A stretch of DNA of 64,000 nt from GCA-958296115 sp965222445 (GCA_965222445.1 CBDCTY010000002.1:1488001-1552000); one strand, 5' to 3'; positions 22,222 to 31,858 are shown, counted from the first letter of the stretch. Program-made: numbers and translations. Notes: generated by a model not told the origin, from the sequence alone.

Positions 22222-25200
22222 ATGGCACGTTTGATCCTGAAGCGGCTGGTCGATGACCGGAGCCTGCTGCTGGGCGTGTTCGCCGGCGTCGTCTTGACGA
22301 CGACTATCGCGGCGGCCGGGCCGGCATACCTGAACTCCCTCGAGCAGCTCTCCTTCCGAACATCGGTGGGCAGTCTCGGGGGTCGGTACCTGGGCGCGGA
22401 CCTCTTCGCCACGAACGTCGCGCTAGCGCAGCGCACGATCTCGGCGGCCGAGGGTGCCGTGGCGCAGGCGGCGGAGCGTCACCTGTCGCCTGCCTACGCG
22501 GGCCACACTACCTACGTGAGGAGCAGCCCGTACCTCGTGGGCATTCCCGGACGTGAGCTGCCCGACGAGAGGTCCAGGGAGATACTGCTGCGGGGCTACC
22601 TTCAGTCGCTGTCCGGGCTGGACGAGCACGCCGCACTGACGGAGGGCAGCATGATCGCGGGCGGCGTGGCGCAGTGGCCGCGGGGCCCGCTGGTGGAGGC
22701 GGTCATATCCCGCCAGACGGCCGAGAGGTTCGGAATCGGGGCGGGCGACGTGCTTTCCCTGGCGACGGTGGTGGAAGTCGATACCAGGATTTCGGCCCTG
22801 GTGACGGGGGTGATCGAGGAGGCCGACCCTGACGGGGAGTTCTGGACGGAGGCCGAGGTGTACCTGGACCCCGCGCCGCTGTTCGAGACGCCGCCCTACG
22901 GCGTGAGGGTAGACCCGAACGACCCTCCCATAGGCTTGTTCGTGCGCCTGGACGACCTCGTAGCGGTGGTGGACGGCACGAATCCCGGTACGCTGGTCGA
23001 CCCCGTATGGTTCACCAAGCTGGAGAAGGACGAGGTGGCCTCGTGGTCCGTGAGCGAGGCGACTGGGCGGGTAGACGCCTTCACCGAGGAGGTGCGGCAG
23101 GTCATGCCGGAGGTGGTGGTGAGGGCGGGCGCGATCACGACGACCATTGGCACTGTGGAGCGGCGAAGCTTTTTCGCCGGCGTGCCCATCCTGCTGCTGC
23201 TGGCGGTCATGGGCGTGACGGTCCTTTTCTACATGGCGATGGTGGTGTCGTACTTGGTGAAGAGGCGGGAGCGCGACACGGCGCTGGCGCGCAGCCGCGG
23301 GGTCGGGACGGGGGCGCTGCTGCGCATCTATGCTATGGAGGGGCTCGTCATCACGGGGGCGGGCACGGTTGCGGGCCTGCTCCTGGCGTTCGCGGCGGTG
23401 GCCCTGAGCGGCAAGCTCCCGTACTTCAGCCGCATGACGGGCGGCGGGCTGATGCCCGTGCAGCTGGAGAGCGGCCCGTTCCTGTCCGCCGGGGCGGCGG
23501 CACTGGCGTGCCTGCTGGTGCTGGTCGTGCCCGGAACGCTCAGCGCCCGCGCGGGGCTGCTGTTCCAGAAGCTGTCCGTGTCACGTCCGCCGTCAGTGTC
23601 GTGGTTCCACCGCTACTACGTGGACGTTGCCGTGCTGGTCGTGGGAGGGCTGGTGTTCTGGGAGCTGCACAGCCGCGGCGGTGTGGTCTCCGGAGGCCTC
23701 TTCGGCGACGTCGGCGTGAACGAGCCGCTGCTGATGGCCCCGGTGCTGTTCCTGGCCGTAGTGGGACTGCTCTTCGTGCGGCTCTTTCCACTGCTGCTGA
23801 GGTACGTGAGCGGGGAATCGCAGGGCCTGGTCCACGTGCTGGCGGCCTCGTCCGCGTCGGCGGCTGCGGCCGGGATCGTGCTGCGCGAGGGGGCTGGCCT
23901 CGTGGAGCTAGAGAGGGCGCTGCCGCTGGCGGCGCTGGCCGCGTTTGCGCTGGCCTACCTGTACACGGCGCGGTCCAGTGGGAGGGCCGCATTCGCCGCC
24001 GGCATCGCGGGGCAGGCGGCGGCTCTCGCGGCCTTCTTCGCGCTGGAGACGCCGGACGCGCGTGGGTGGGAGTTCGTGGCCGACGTGGGGTTGATGGCGG
24101 TGATTCCGGCCACGGCGGCCTTCCCGCTGTTCAGGACGCTCGTGCGCCGGTCGCCGGTGTGGCTGGCGATGACCCTGTGGCACATGGGGCGCAACCCGCT
24201 CCAGTATACGTGGCTGGTGCTGCTGCTCGTGCTCGTGACCGGGTTGGGCATCCTGGCGACGACCGTTGGGGGGACTCTCGAGAAGAGCCGCACGGAACGC
24301 ATCCTGTACGAGGTCGGGACGGACATCCGGGTGACGGGCAGCCCGCTTTTCATCCGAGGGGGGATGCGCAAGCTGGCGGCCGAGTACGAGGCCGCCCCCG
24401 CGATCGCGGCGGCGACCGTCTCCATGCGCACGTCTGGCAGCGCTGGGCCGCAGCCGGTGGAGGTGCTGGCCCTCGATGTCGACCGCTTCCCGCACATGGC
24501 ATGGTTCCGCGGAGACTTCTCGGAACGGCCCATGGCCGATGTGCTGGGCCAGCTCGCACCCGGCAGTGTACAGGGGCGTGGGGCAGGCCTGTCGGGCATC
24601 GTCATCCCCGATGACGCCATCGAGGTCGGGGCGTGGGTGAAGCCGCTGGCCGAGACGACCTCGCTGGCGCTCTGGATGGTGCTGGCGGACGCGGAGGGCA
24701 GGGTCGAGACGGTGACGATGGGGCCGCTGGGCGACGTGAGTTGGCGCGTCCTGCGGGGGGAGGTGCCGCCAGACCTTGCCCGACCCGTGCGGCTGGTGTC
24801 GGTCCAGGTCTACGAGCCGGGGGCCGGACCGGGCCAGATCGGCTATCAATCGCCGACGGGCACGGCGGGCGCCGTGCTCATCGACAACATTCACACCGTG
24901 GGCGTGGGCTGGACCGTGGAAATGCTGGAGGACTTCGAGGGCGGGCTCGATTGGACTCCCATCGTCACGTCATTCCTGCCAACGGACGTCCTGCAGAGCG
25001 TCACGGGCGACGTGCGCGGGGGCGACCGCGCAGCGTTGTTCTCATTCGGCTCGTACCGGAACATGTCGGTGCGGGGGCTGGTGCACGGCGCTGCCGGCGG
25101 AGCGCTGCCGGTGGTCGTCAGCTCGTCCCTGGCGGCGTCCATGGGACTGGAGCCAGGCGACCGCTTCATTGCCGCGGTGTCTGGGAGGCTGATGCTGGCC

Positions 25201-25896
25201 CAGGTGACTGATACGGTGCGCTACTTCCCGACGCTGGGAGGGCGGAGCAGCAAGTTCATCATCGCGCACGTGGACACGCTGTACGAGTACTTGAACATGC
25301 TGAGCCCCGTGAAGAAGGCGGATCTGAACGAGGTCTTCGTGGCGGTCTCTCCCGGAGAGGGGTCCGCCGCGGAGGAGGCGATAACGGCCGGCAGGAATGC
25401 GTCGTTCCTGGAGATCGAGAATGGGATAGCCAAGTTGGATGCGCTGCTGCTGGACCCGTTTGAGGGAGCGGGCTGGCAGGCGGTGGTGCTCCTGGCGGTG
25501 GCCGTGGCCGTGCTCTCGATTGGCTTCGGATACGCGACGTATCTGCTCCTGTTCGCCAAGGAGAGCATGAACAGCCTGGCGTACCTGCAGAGCGTAGGGA
25601 TGTCGAAGGGACACCTCGCCGGCCTGCTGGCGTTCGAGAACCTGATAATCGCGGCCGCGGGCATGGGACTGGGCACGTGGGCCGGATTCCAGGTGAGCGA
25701 GCTGATGGTGTCGCCGCTGGCCGTGACCGAGTCGGGCGCGAGCGTGGTCCCGCCGTTCATTCTCAGGACAGACTGGTGGATCATGGGGCCGACGTACGCC
25801 ATGTTCACGGCGATTTTCGCCGGATCGGCGGCGCTGCTGATGCGCGGCATGACGCGGCTCAACCTGCAGGCCATAGCGCGGGCCGGGGAGTCGTAG
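22222..25896 (+). CDS. Large FtsX-type ABC transporter permease
   Basis: A 1224-residue membrane protein with two FtsX modules. An N-terminal helix (LLLGVFAGVVLTTTIAAAGPAYL) precedes a large external domain, then a helix cluster from about residue 315 (ILLLLAVMGVTVLFYMAMVV) with ERDTALARSRGVG. Further helices cover about 370-720, a second external domain about 720-1080, and three C-terminal helices from AVVLLAVAVAVLSIGFGYATYLLLF, with YLQSVGMSKGHLAGLL. The architecture suits export or extraction of lipids/lipoproteins, driven by a separate LolD-type ATPase; the divergent gene at 20832 is the nearest candidate. The start is ATG 22222, without a strong ribosome site. Confidence 0.85.
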   Translation: MARLILKRLVDDRSLLLGVFAGVVLTTTIAAAGPAYLNSLEQLSFRTSVGSLGGRYLGADLFATNVALAQRTISAAEGAVAQAAERHLSPAYAGHTTYVRSSPYLVGIPGRELPDERSREILLRGYLQSLSGLDEHAALTEGSMIAGGVAQWPRGPLVEAVISRQTAERFGIGAGDVLSLATVVEVDTRISALVTGVIEEADPDGEFWTEAEVYLDPAPLFETPPYGVRVDPNDPPIGLFVRLDDLVAVVDGTNPGTLVDPVWFTKLEKDEVASWSVSEATGRVDAFTEEVRQVMPEVVVRAGAITTTIGTVERRSFFAGVPILLLLAVMGVTVLFYMAMVVSYLVKRRERDTALARSRGVGTGALLRIYAMEGLVITGAGTVAGLLLAFAAVALSGKLPYFSRMTGGGLMPVQLESGPFLSAGAAALACLLVLVVPGTLSARAGLLFQKLSVSRPPSVSWFHRYYVDVAVLVVGGLVFWELHSRGGVVSGGLFGDVGVNEPLLMAPVLFLAVVGLLFVRLFPLLLRYVSGESQGLVHVLAASSASAAAAGIVLREGAGLVELERALPLAALAAFALAYLYTARSSGRAAFAAGIAGQAAALAAFFALETPDARGWEFVADVGLMAVIPATAAFPLFRTLVRRSPVWLAMTLWHMGRNPLQYTWLVLLLVLVTGLGILATTVGGTLEKSRTERILYEVGTDIRVTGSPLFIRGGMRKLAAEYEAAPAIAAATVSMRTSGSAGPQPVEVLALDVDRFPHMAWFRGDFSERPMADVLGQLAPGSVQGRGAGLSGIVIPDDAIEVGAWVKPLAETTSLALWMVLADAEGRVETVTMGPLGDVSWRVLRGEVPPDLARPVRLVSVQVYEPGAGPGQIGYQSPTGTAGAVLIDNIHTVGVGWTVEMLEDFEGGLDWTPIVTSFLPTDVLQSVTGDVRGGDRAALFSFGSYRNMSVRGLVHGAAGGALPVVVSSSLAASMGLEPGDRFIAAVSGRLMLAQVTDTVRYFPTLGGRSSKFIIAHVDTLYEYLNMLSPVKKADLNEVFVAVSPGEGSAAEEAITAGRNASFLEIENGIAKLDALLLDPFEGAGWQAVVLLAVAVAVLSIGFGYATYLLLFAKESMNSLAYLQSVGMSKGHLAGLLAFENLIIAAAGMGLGTWAGFQVSELMVSPLAVTESGASVVPPFILRTDWWIMGPTYAMFTAIFAGSAALLMRGMTRLNLQAIARAGES

Positions 25897-25903
25897 GGAG
25901 CCG

Positions 25904-27319
25904 CTAGGTGCGGTTTCGCAGGGCGGCGGAGAAGACTACGGCGAGGGCCGCGAACAGGACGGCCGCGAGCATCACGTCGCTGAACCCTCGGGCGATGGCC
26001 TCGGGGACGGCCGACTCGGCAGCTCCGAGCTCCGCCAGGTGCGCCCGCTCGCGCACGGCGTACACGGCGCCCGCGATGGTCACGCCCACCGCGAAGGCGG
26101 TCTGACGCCCCAGGGCGACGGAGGCCGAGGCAGTGCCAAGCCTGTCGGGGGGCACGGAGCCCATAATCACGCTCGTCACTACGGGCTCGAAGAAGGCCGA
26201 GCCCGCGCTGGCGAGGAGCAGCCCGGCTATGAGTGCCCAGCCCGGCACGCCTGAGCCCATCGTGCTGATCCAGAAGAGCGCCGCCGTGCTCAGGGAGTTG
26301 CCTAGCAGCAGGAAGGGCACGGGGCCGTACCTGTCGGAGAGCCGTCCGGCCAGGGGCGCGAGGAAGGTCCGGGTTGCCGAGAACGCCGCTATGAATATCC
26401 CCATCTTCGTTGCCGAATAGCCCAGCGAGTCCAGCATGAAGAATGGGGCGACGAGAAGTATCCCGCCCTGGGAGAGGTAGTGGTGGAGGAGTATGAGCAG
26501 GCCGAAGGTGTACTGGCGGCTGGCGAACAGCTTCACCTCCAGGATGGGCCGCGGCGAGCGTCGCTCCGACCAGACCAGAGCAGGCAGGGAGAACGCAGCT
26601 ACTACGGCTCCCACGATGACCGGCGACGAGGCGAAGCCCAGCTTGCCGCCCTGGTTCACTATCAGCAGCAGCGAACCCATTGCCCCGAACAGCGCGGCCG
26701 CTCCGATGGGGTCCACGTGGGGCCGCTCGCCATGGGTGCGGTCGTCCGGCAGGAGCCACCATGCCAGCAGTGCGCCCACAACCGCAATCGGGACCCTGGA
26801 GTAGAAGACGGCCCGCCAGTCCAGGAGGTCGATCAGGAACCCGCCGGCGAACGGGCCCGCCGTGAGGCCGAGCCCCACAACGGCGCCGGAGACGCCCAGC
26901 GCCTTGCCGCGCTCCCTTGCGGGGAAGTGCTCGGTTATCAGGGCGTTCACGTTCGCCAGCACCATGGCCGAGCCTACGCCCTGGAGGATGCGCCACAGGA
27001 TGAGCTGCCAGATGGAGAGCGACGCTGCGGACATGAGCATGCCCAGGGCGAATATGCCCATGCCCAGGGCGAAGACGCGCCGCCTGCCCGCCACGTCTCC
27101 CAGCCAGCCCAGCGTCATCAGCAGCCCGACGGCCGTCACCCAGTAGACGACCGTGACCCAGAGCACGGTTGACGAGTCCGTATCGAAGGCCCTGGCGAGG
27201 GCCGGGAAGACGGTGACGACCATGCCGCCCTCGAGGGTGGAGGAGAGCGTGCCGATGGATATTACGGCCAGCAGCCACCACCGGTTCGCGGTCCCAGTAG
27301 CCCCCGCGTCGCCGCTCAA
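25904..27319 (-). CDS. MFS transporter, EmrB/QacA (DHA2) type
   Basis: A 471-residue drug/proton antiporter-like protein of about 14 membrane helices. Visible are the first helix WWLLAVISIGTLSSTLEGGMVVTVFPAL, motif A-like GWLGDVAGRRRVFALGM, the motif-C-like GAVVGLGLTAGPFAGGFLID, and LSDRYGPVPFLLLG in the second half. Members export toxic compounds or metabolites by proton exchange. It converges on the large FtsX permease, with only 7 bases between stops, and is upstream of and divergent from the cupin gene. No TetR/MarR regulator is adjacent, and substrate is unknown. Confidence 0.88.
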   Translation of the reverse strand: MSGDAGATGTANRWWLLAVISIGTLSSTLEGGMVVTVFPALARAFDTDSSTVLWVTVVYWVTAVGLLMTLGWLGDVAGRRRVFALGMGIFALGMLMSAASLSIWQLILWRILQGVGSAMVLANVNALITEHFPARERGKALGVSGAVVGLGLTAGPFAGGFLIDLLDWRAVFYSRVPIAVVGALLAWWLLPDDRTHGERPHVDPIGAAALFGAMGSLLLIVNQGGKLGFASSPVIVGAVVAAFSLPALVWSERRSPRPILEVKLFASRQYTFGLLILLHHYLSQGGILLVAPFFMLDSLGYSATKMGIFIAAFSATRTFLAPLAGRLSDRYGPVPFLLLGNSLSTAALFWISTMGSGVPGWALIAGLLLASAGSAFFEPVVTSVIMGSVPPDRLGTASASVALGRQTAFAVGVTIAGAVYAVRERAHLAELGAAESAVPEAIARGFSDVMLAAVLFAALAVVFSAALRNRT

Positions 27320-27441
27320 GTCGCCCGGGGCCCTCGAACCGTCCGGGACGGCAGGCCCCTCCGTTTGGTCAACCTTGCCTTGCAGCCGCCAGCATGAGAT
27401 AACATGGGGTGAACTCGTATGATACTCGTCTGGAGGGGGAT

Positions 27442-27795
27442 ATGCCGATACTCGACAGGAAGGACATCGAGCTGGAGAAGCTCGGCCCAGGGGTCGAGCG
27501 GTTGGCGATAGTCGACGGTACCCAGGGCGCGGACTCGCTCAGCGTCGGGGACGTCAAGATCGAGCCGGGATCGAAGGCCCCGACCCACTTCCACCCGACC
27601 GAGGAGGCCATGGTGATCCTGGAGGGGGAGCTTGAGGCGGTGCTGGGCGACGACGTCATTACGGTGAAGGAGGGTCAGACGGTGCTGGCGCCGGCAGGCG
27701 TCAAGCACGGGTTCAGCAACCGGTCGGGAGCGCCCGCGCGGGTCATGGCGATCTTCCCGACGGCGAAAATCGAGCGGACGCTCGTCGACGACTAG
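27442..27795 (+). CDS. Cupin-domain protein
   Basis: A 117-residue single-domain cupin. ATG 27442 follows GGAGGGGG; an upstream ATG at 27409 has no such site. The metal-binding motif 1 is THFHPTEEAMVILEGELEA (two His and a Glu) and motif 2 is VLAPAGVKHGFSN. Single cupins act as small metal-dependent isomerases or dioxygenases, or as ligand sensors; the exact reaction cannot be told. It is divergent from the MFS gene, so the two may share a control region at 27320-27441. Confidence 0.85.
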   Translation: MPILDRKDIELEKLGPGVERLAIVDGTQGADSLSVGDVKIEPGSKAPTHFHPTEEAMVILEGELEAVLGDDVITVKEGQTVLAPAGVKHGFSNRSGAPARVMAIFPTAKIERTLVDD

Positions 27796-27828
27796 CCTCC
27801 TCCACCGGGGGGCCCTCTCCCTCGACCG

Positions 27829-27853
27829 GAGAGGATTGAGAGCCTGCCCTGAG
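27829..27853 (+). repeat. Direct repeat flanking a MITE copy (left)
   Basis: A 25-base sequence GAGAGGATTGAGAGCC followed by TGCCCTGAG recurs exactly at 28036-28060, on the other side of the 102-bp repeat. Related pieces with CCTGCCCTGA and GAAGGG occur at 37512 and 59183. Confidence 0.8.
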
Positions 27854-27870
27854 CCAAGAGAAAGGGCATT

Positions 27871-27972
27871 ATACCATTTCGTTTTGAGTGCGCCGTAAAG
27901 CCGTCATTCCCGCGAAGGCGGGAACCCACTCCCTGGCCGCACATATACGGCGGCATCACGGTGACTTGGTAT
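27871..27972 (+). repeat. 102-bp ATACCAA-ended repeat, copy 3
   Basis: Begins ATACCATTTCGTTTTGAGTG (slightly diverged left end) and ends GTGACTTGGTAT. It is followed by AGATTCCTCCC...CGGAATGACA, half of another palindromic repeat seen complete at 49813-49921. Confidence 0.9.
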
Positions 27973-28035
27973 TAGATTCCTCCCTGCGGTCGGAATGACA
28001 CTTTGAGAGCCCAGTTATGCAAAGGTCACCGACGG

Positions 28036-28060
28036 GAGAGGATTGAGAGCCTGCCCTGAG
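28036..28060 (+). repeat. Direct repeat flanking a MITE copy (right)
   Basis: Exact copy of 27829-27853, followed by CTAGCCGAAGGG. Together with copy 3 of the 102-bp element these repeats fill the 335-base gap between the cupin gene and the next gene; no coding sequence is seen there. Confidence 0.8.
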
Positions 28061-28130
28061 CTAGCCGAAGGGTGAGAGTGAAGGAGTCGGAACGAGTCCC
28101 CCACGTGCGGAATAGAGTGAGGAGGTCGTC

Positions 28131-28562
28131 ATGGACATGGCTAAGCGGATCCTGGGAGTCTTTCTCGTGGCAACAGGGGTTGCGGCTGCATTGCTCCTGA
28201 TGGCGACGCCTCTCATCCACGACGGTTCGGCCGACTACCCGCTCTGGAAGATACTGAACTGGTTCATGGCCGCCGGCGTGGTCGTGGTACTGGTCACCGC
28301 CTTCCTGCGCAAGCGAGCGCTAGGAGAAGGGGAAGCCGACACAGCGGAGCAGGTATGCGTCAGCCTGGCCTTCTACGGCTCCATCGTGCTCGCGATGCTG
28401 TTCTTCTGGGAGTGGTTCTGGACGCTGAACCCCGACAGCGAGACCGGCGAGGCCGTCACCTCGCACATGGTCTACTTCCCGATCATGGACGCGCTGTACG
28501 TCGTCCTGACGCTCGCGGTCGGACAGCGCCTGTGGAGCGAGGGCAACGGCTCTGAGTCCTAG
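28131..28562 (+). CDS. Four-helix membrane protein, unknown function
   Basis: A 143-residue integral membrane protein, ATG 28131 after GAGGAGG. Four helices are visible: ILGVFLVATGVAAALLLMATPLI, ILNWFMAAGVVVVLVTAFL, VSLAFYGSIVLAMLFFWEWFW and FPIMDALYVVLTLAVGQRLW, joined by short charged loops. No known motif is recognised. A 120-base spacer separates it from the ABC exporter operon downstream, with which it might be associated. Confidence 0.72.
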   Translation: MDMAKRILGVFLVATGVAAALLLMATPLIHDGSADYPLWKILNWFMAAGVVVVLVTAFLRKRALGEGEADTAEQVCVSLAFYGSIVLAMLFFWEWFWTLNPDSETGEAVTSHMVYFPIMDALYVVLTLAVGQRLWSEGNGSES

Positions 28563-28682
28563 CAACGGGCGGGTGTCGCGGATTTCGGCTGCGGCCCACT
28601 CTTCAAGAGATACAGCACTGTTCAACACCCGCAGCCAACGGACCGCGCCGGCGCGGGGGTCAGGCTGACCAACCAGGAGTGT

Positions 28683-29591
28683 ATGGCGAACGACGTTCTT
28701 GAAATAAGCGGGCTGACGAAGGTCTACGGCGCCAATGCGGTCGTCGACGATGTGTCGTTCGAGGTGCGTCGGGGCGAGATGTTCGGGTTCCTGGGCCCGA
28801 ACGGGTCGGGCAAGACGACGACCATCCGCATGTGTCTCGGGATCATCCGTGCCAATCGCGGGTCGATCAGGATCCTGGACTCGCGGCCCGGGCTCAGCGT
28901 TCTGAAGAGGGTGGGCTACCTGCCGGAGGAGCGCGGGCTGACCAAGAAGGTCAAGGTTGTCCATATCCTCCGCTTCCTGGGCAGGCTGAAGGGGATGTCC
29001 GCCGCCGCCGCCGAAAAGCGTGCGCTCGAGCTGCTGGAGCGCGTAGGTCTGTACGAGCATCGCAACAAGCCGGTCGAGGGCCTGTCCCGCGGTATGACGC
29101 AGCTCGTGCAGTTCGTCGGCGCGATCATCCACGACCCCGAGCTGATCATCCTGGACGAGCCGTTCTCCGGCCTCGACCCACTGAACGTGAACCTGATGAA
29201 GGAGATGCTGGCTGAGCGTCAGAGGGCCGGAGCCACAGTCATGTTCAGCACGCACATCCTCTCGGACGTGGAGGAGCTGTGCGAGCGTGTGGCGCTCATT
29301 TCCGACAGCAGGCTGCTGCTCTACGGGAACCTCGCGGAGATCAAGCGCAAACGGGGAGCGAGTTCGGTCCAGGTGCAGGCCAGCGGCGTCCCCGCCGACC
29401 TGGCCGGGGCCAGCAGCCGGGCCCTTCCCGGCGGGACCGTCGATTACGCCATAGACGGCGACAGGACGGCGGAGTCGATCCTCAGGTCGTACTTGGACGC
29501 GGGGATAGAGGTCGAACGCTTCGAGCTGTCCCTGCCAACGCTGAACGACATATTCGTGGAGGAGGTGTCGCGTGCCCGGGTTGCCGTATGA
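28683..29591 (+). CDS. NatA-like ABC transporter ATPase
   Basis: A 302-residue ABC-2-type ATPase. Walker A is GPNGSGKTTT, the Q-loop region has GYLPEERGLTKK (typical of NatA), the signature is LSRGMTQLVQFVGAI, Walker B is LIILDEPFSGLDP and the switch His is in FSTHILSD. The C-terminal 70 residues form the usual accessory domain ending LNDIFVEEVSRA. Its last 20 bases overlap the permease gene, so the two are coupled. Family members export sodium, antibiotics or peptides. Confidence 0.92.
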   Translation: MANDVLEISGLTKVYGANAVVDDVSFEVRRGEMFGFLGPNGSGKTTTIRMCLGIIRANRGSIRILDSRPGLSVLKRVGYLPEERGLTKKVKVVHILRFLGRLKGMSAAAAEKRALELLERVGLYEHRNKPVEGLSRGMTQLVQFVGAIIHDPELIILDEPFSGLDPLNVNLMKEMLAERQRAGATVMFSTHILSDVEELCERVALISDSRLLLYGNLAEIKRKRGASSVQVQASGVPADLAGASSRALPGGTVDYAIDGDRTAESILRSYLDAGIEVERFELSLPTLNDIFVEEVSRARVAV

Positions 29592-30861
29592 GCTGCGCGT
29601 GATCTTCGGAGAAGAGTTCCGGCGCCAGATTCTCAACAAGGGGTTCATGTTCTTCACCGTGCTGATCGTCGTACTGATGGTCGGCGCGATTCCCATAGCG
29701 CCCGTAGTCGTCAACCTGGTGAAGAGCGCTACGGAGGACGGTCCAGCCGAGGAGGGCGGCGGCGGTGGTCCGTCTTTGGGATACGGCTACGTGGACCCGG
29801 CGGGCATCCTGCCGGGCGATGGGCCGTGGGAAACGCCGCCCAAGCGGTACAGCGACAAGAGCGAGGGCGTCCTTGCGGTGCGGAATGGCGAGATAGACAC
29901 GCTATTCGTGCTGCCGGCCGACTACATAGCATCCGGCAGGATCGAGGACTACTGGACCACCCGCGAGAGGGGGCCGGTGTGGGCCGACAACTCGGATGCG
30001 GAGAGAAGCTTCAGGGCCTTCCTGAAGGACGGGCTGACCGCAGGGTTGAGTCTGCCGGACAGGGTCGAGCGCGCCTTCGACACTGGATACATGGAAGAGT
30101 TCGACGTTCCTGGGGATGCGAGCGACCTTGTGGAGTCGGACAGCGGCTTTGCCCAGGGATTGGTGGAGCTTGGCGCCTCAACGATGTTTGCCGTGCTGCT
30201 CATATTTGCGGTCATGACAGGCGCCACTACGATAATGCGAAGCGTTTCCGAGGAGAAGGAGACGCGGATGATCGAGGTGCTGATCACCTCCGCGTCCCCG
30301 ATGTCGATCCTCAGCGGCAAGCTGCTGGCGGTAGTCCTGGCCGGGCTGGCCCACATCGCGGTCTGGATCCTGGTCGGAGCGTTCGCGACACCGGTGGTCT
30401 TCGACCGGATAGGCGCAGGGGAGCTGACCATATCGGCCAGCTCTCTGGTCATCGTGGCGTTCTGCTTCGTGCTCGGCTATTCGCTGTTTTCCGCCTTCGC
30501 CATGTTCGTGGGAACCCTGGTTAGCTCCATCGCCGAAGGGCAGCGGCAAATGGGACTGCTAAGCGTTCTCGTGGGTCTGCCCGTGTGGATGACGGGCTTG
30601 ATCATCAACGCGCCGGACTGGTTCGGTCTCAAGATACTCACATACGTGCCGTTCTTCGCTCCCACCTTGCTCATGGTGCGGCGCGGCGCGGGCAGCGACA
30701 TGACGAACGTCGAGGTCGCAGCGGCACTTGCGGTGGTCGCCGTGACAGCGCTGGCGATGACCTGGCTTGCGGCCCGCGCCTTCAGCGCGGGCATCCTGCT
30801 GTCCGGCCAGAGCATGACCAACCCCCGCAACCTCTTCGCCGCCCTACGTCACCCGGAGTAG
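29572..30861 (+). CDS. NatB-like ABC-2 permease
   Basis: A 429-residue permease of the ABC2_membrane_3 (NatB) type. GTG 29572 is used; the ATG at the ATPase stop is out of frame. Layout: N-terminal helix FMFFTVLIVVLMVGAIPIAPVVV, a soluble outside domain of about 150 residues, then six helices with the characteristic SVSEEKETRMIEVLITSASPMSILSGKLLA motif. It forms the channel of an exporter with the preceding ATPase. Direction is export by family; substrate unknown. It ends 40 bases before a reversed copy of the 102-bp repeat. Confidence 0.88.
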   Translation: MPGLPYELRVIFGEEFRRQILNKGFMFFTVLIVVLMVGAIPIAPVVVNLVKSATEDGPAEEGGGGGPSLGYGYVDPAGILPGDGPWETPPKRYSDKSEGVLAVRNGEIDTLFVLPADYIASGRIEDYWTTRERGPVWADNSDAERSFRAFLKDGLTAGLSLPDRVERAFDTGYMEEFDVPGDASDLVESDSGFAQGLVELGASTMFAVLLIFAVMTGATTIMRSVSEEKETRMIEVLITSASPMSILSGKLLAVVLAGLAHIAVWILVGAFATPVVFDRIGAGELTISASSLVIVAFCFVLGYSLFSAFAMFVGTLVSSIAEGQRQMGLLSVLVGLPVWMTGLIINAPDWFGLKILTYVPFFAPTLLMVRRGAGSDMTNVEVAAALAVVAVTALAMTWLAARAFSAGILLSGQSMTNPRNLFAALRHPE

Positions 30862-30899
30862 GGCAGGCGCCCGCGGTGGGCGAGCCGGACAAGTGACTC

Positions 30900-31001
30900 A
30901 TACCAAGTCACCGTGATGCCGCCGTATATGTGCGGCCAGGGAGTGGGTTCCCGCCTTCGCGGGAATGACGGCTTTACGGCGCGCTCAAAATGAATTGGTA
31001 T
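30900..31001 (-). repeat. 102-bp ATACCAA-ended repeat, copy 4 (reverse)
   Basis: Reverse orientation; identical base for base to copy 7 at 52346-52447. Its last base is also the first base of the TCA that encodes the stop codon of the amidohydrolase. Confidence 0.93.
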
Positions 31002-31840
31002 CAGATACCGAGGACGCGCTTGGCGTTCTCCAGGAGTATCTTGGGCCTCACCTCGTCCCTGATGGGCAGGTCCGCGAAGCCGTCGAGCCAGCGGTCCGGG
31101 GGCAGGTATGGGAAGTCTGAGCCGAACAGCACCTTGTCCCTGAGGCGCGTGTCCGCCTCGCGGACGAGGTCCTGCGGGATGAAGCGGGGCGCCCAGCCGG
31201 ACAGGTCGATGTAGACGTTGGGCTTGTGCATGGCGACGGCGATCTGCTCGTCGATCCACGGCCACGCGGGGTGGGCCATGATGACGGTCAGGTCGGGGAA
31301 GTCGGCGGCGATGTCGTCGAAGCCCGGTATGGGGCGGGCGTACTTCAGCTTGAACCCCATGCCGCCGGGCTGGCCCGCGCCCGCAGCCGCGAACCCCGAG
31401 TGGAGCAGCAGGGGCACGCCCAGATCCTGGCATTTTTTGTATAGGGGATAGAAGCGGGTGTCGTTGGGGTAGAAGGCCTGGTGGATGGGGTGCAGCTTCA
31501 GCCCCCTCAGACCCAGCTCTGTGACCGAGCGCTCCAGCTCGTCGACCGCGGCCGTGCCCTTCCAGGGGTCGACGGTCGCGAACCCGATGAACTGCTCGGG
31601 GTAGGCGCGGACGATCTCGGCCACGTAGTCGTTGGTGTCCGGCGGCTCGCCGGTGGAGGACTCGCCGTCGACGGAGAAGATAACGCCGAAGATGTCCCAC
31701 TCCCGGTACCGTGCGGCCATATCCGCGGCGTCCTCCGGCGCCGACCTGACCCTGAAGAACTTACGCAGGCCGTCCTCGATGCCCATGGGCGGGAGGCCCG
31801 CCTGCCGCGGCACGTGTACATGCATGTCAATAGCGCGCAT
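31001..31840 (-). CDS. Amidohydrolase_2 family metal-dependent hydrolase/decarboxylase
   Basis: A 279-residue TIM-barrel enzyme of the ACMSD/Amidohydrolase_2 type, which decarboxylate or hydrate aromatic breakdown products. ATG 31840 follows GAAGGAG. Metal ligands are visible as DMHVH near the start, GLKLHP, LLLHSG, VIMAHPAWPW and the C-terminal VLFGSDFPYLPP Asp. Enzymes of this kind are strongly expanded in SAR202 genomes. The gene is bracketed by two inverted copies of the 102-bp repeat, and its TGA stop begins at the very edge of the downstream copy. Exact substrate unknown. Confidence 0.88.
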   Translation of the reverse strand: MRAIDMHVHVPRQAGLPPMGIEDGLRKFFRVRSAPEDAADMAARYREWDIFGVIFSVDGESSTGEPPDTNDYVAEIVRAYPEQFIGFATVDPWKGTAAVDELERSVTELGLRGLKLHPIHQAFYPNDTRFYPLYKKCQDLGVPLLLHSGFAAAGAGQPGGMGFKLKYARPIPGFDDIAADFPDLTVIMAHPAWPWIDEQIAVAMHKPNVYIDLSGWAPRFIPQDLVREADTRLRDKVLFGSDFPYLPPDRWLDGFADLPIRDEVRPKILLENAKRVLGI

Positions 31841-31858
31841 TGTTGCTCCTTCGGTCTT

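Noticed and set aside
25221..27281. A 686-codon minus-strand frame across the MFS gene and the end of the FtsX gene.
   Set aside because: The real MFS protein is in another frame on the same strand and the FtsX gene is on the plus strand; this frame has no domain and is Arg/Gly-rich.
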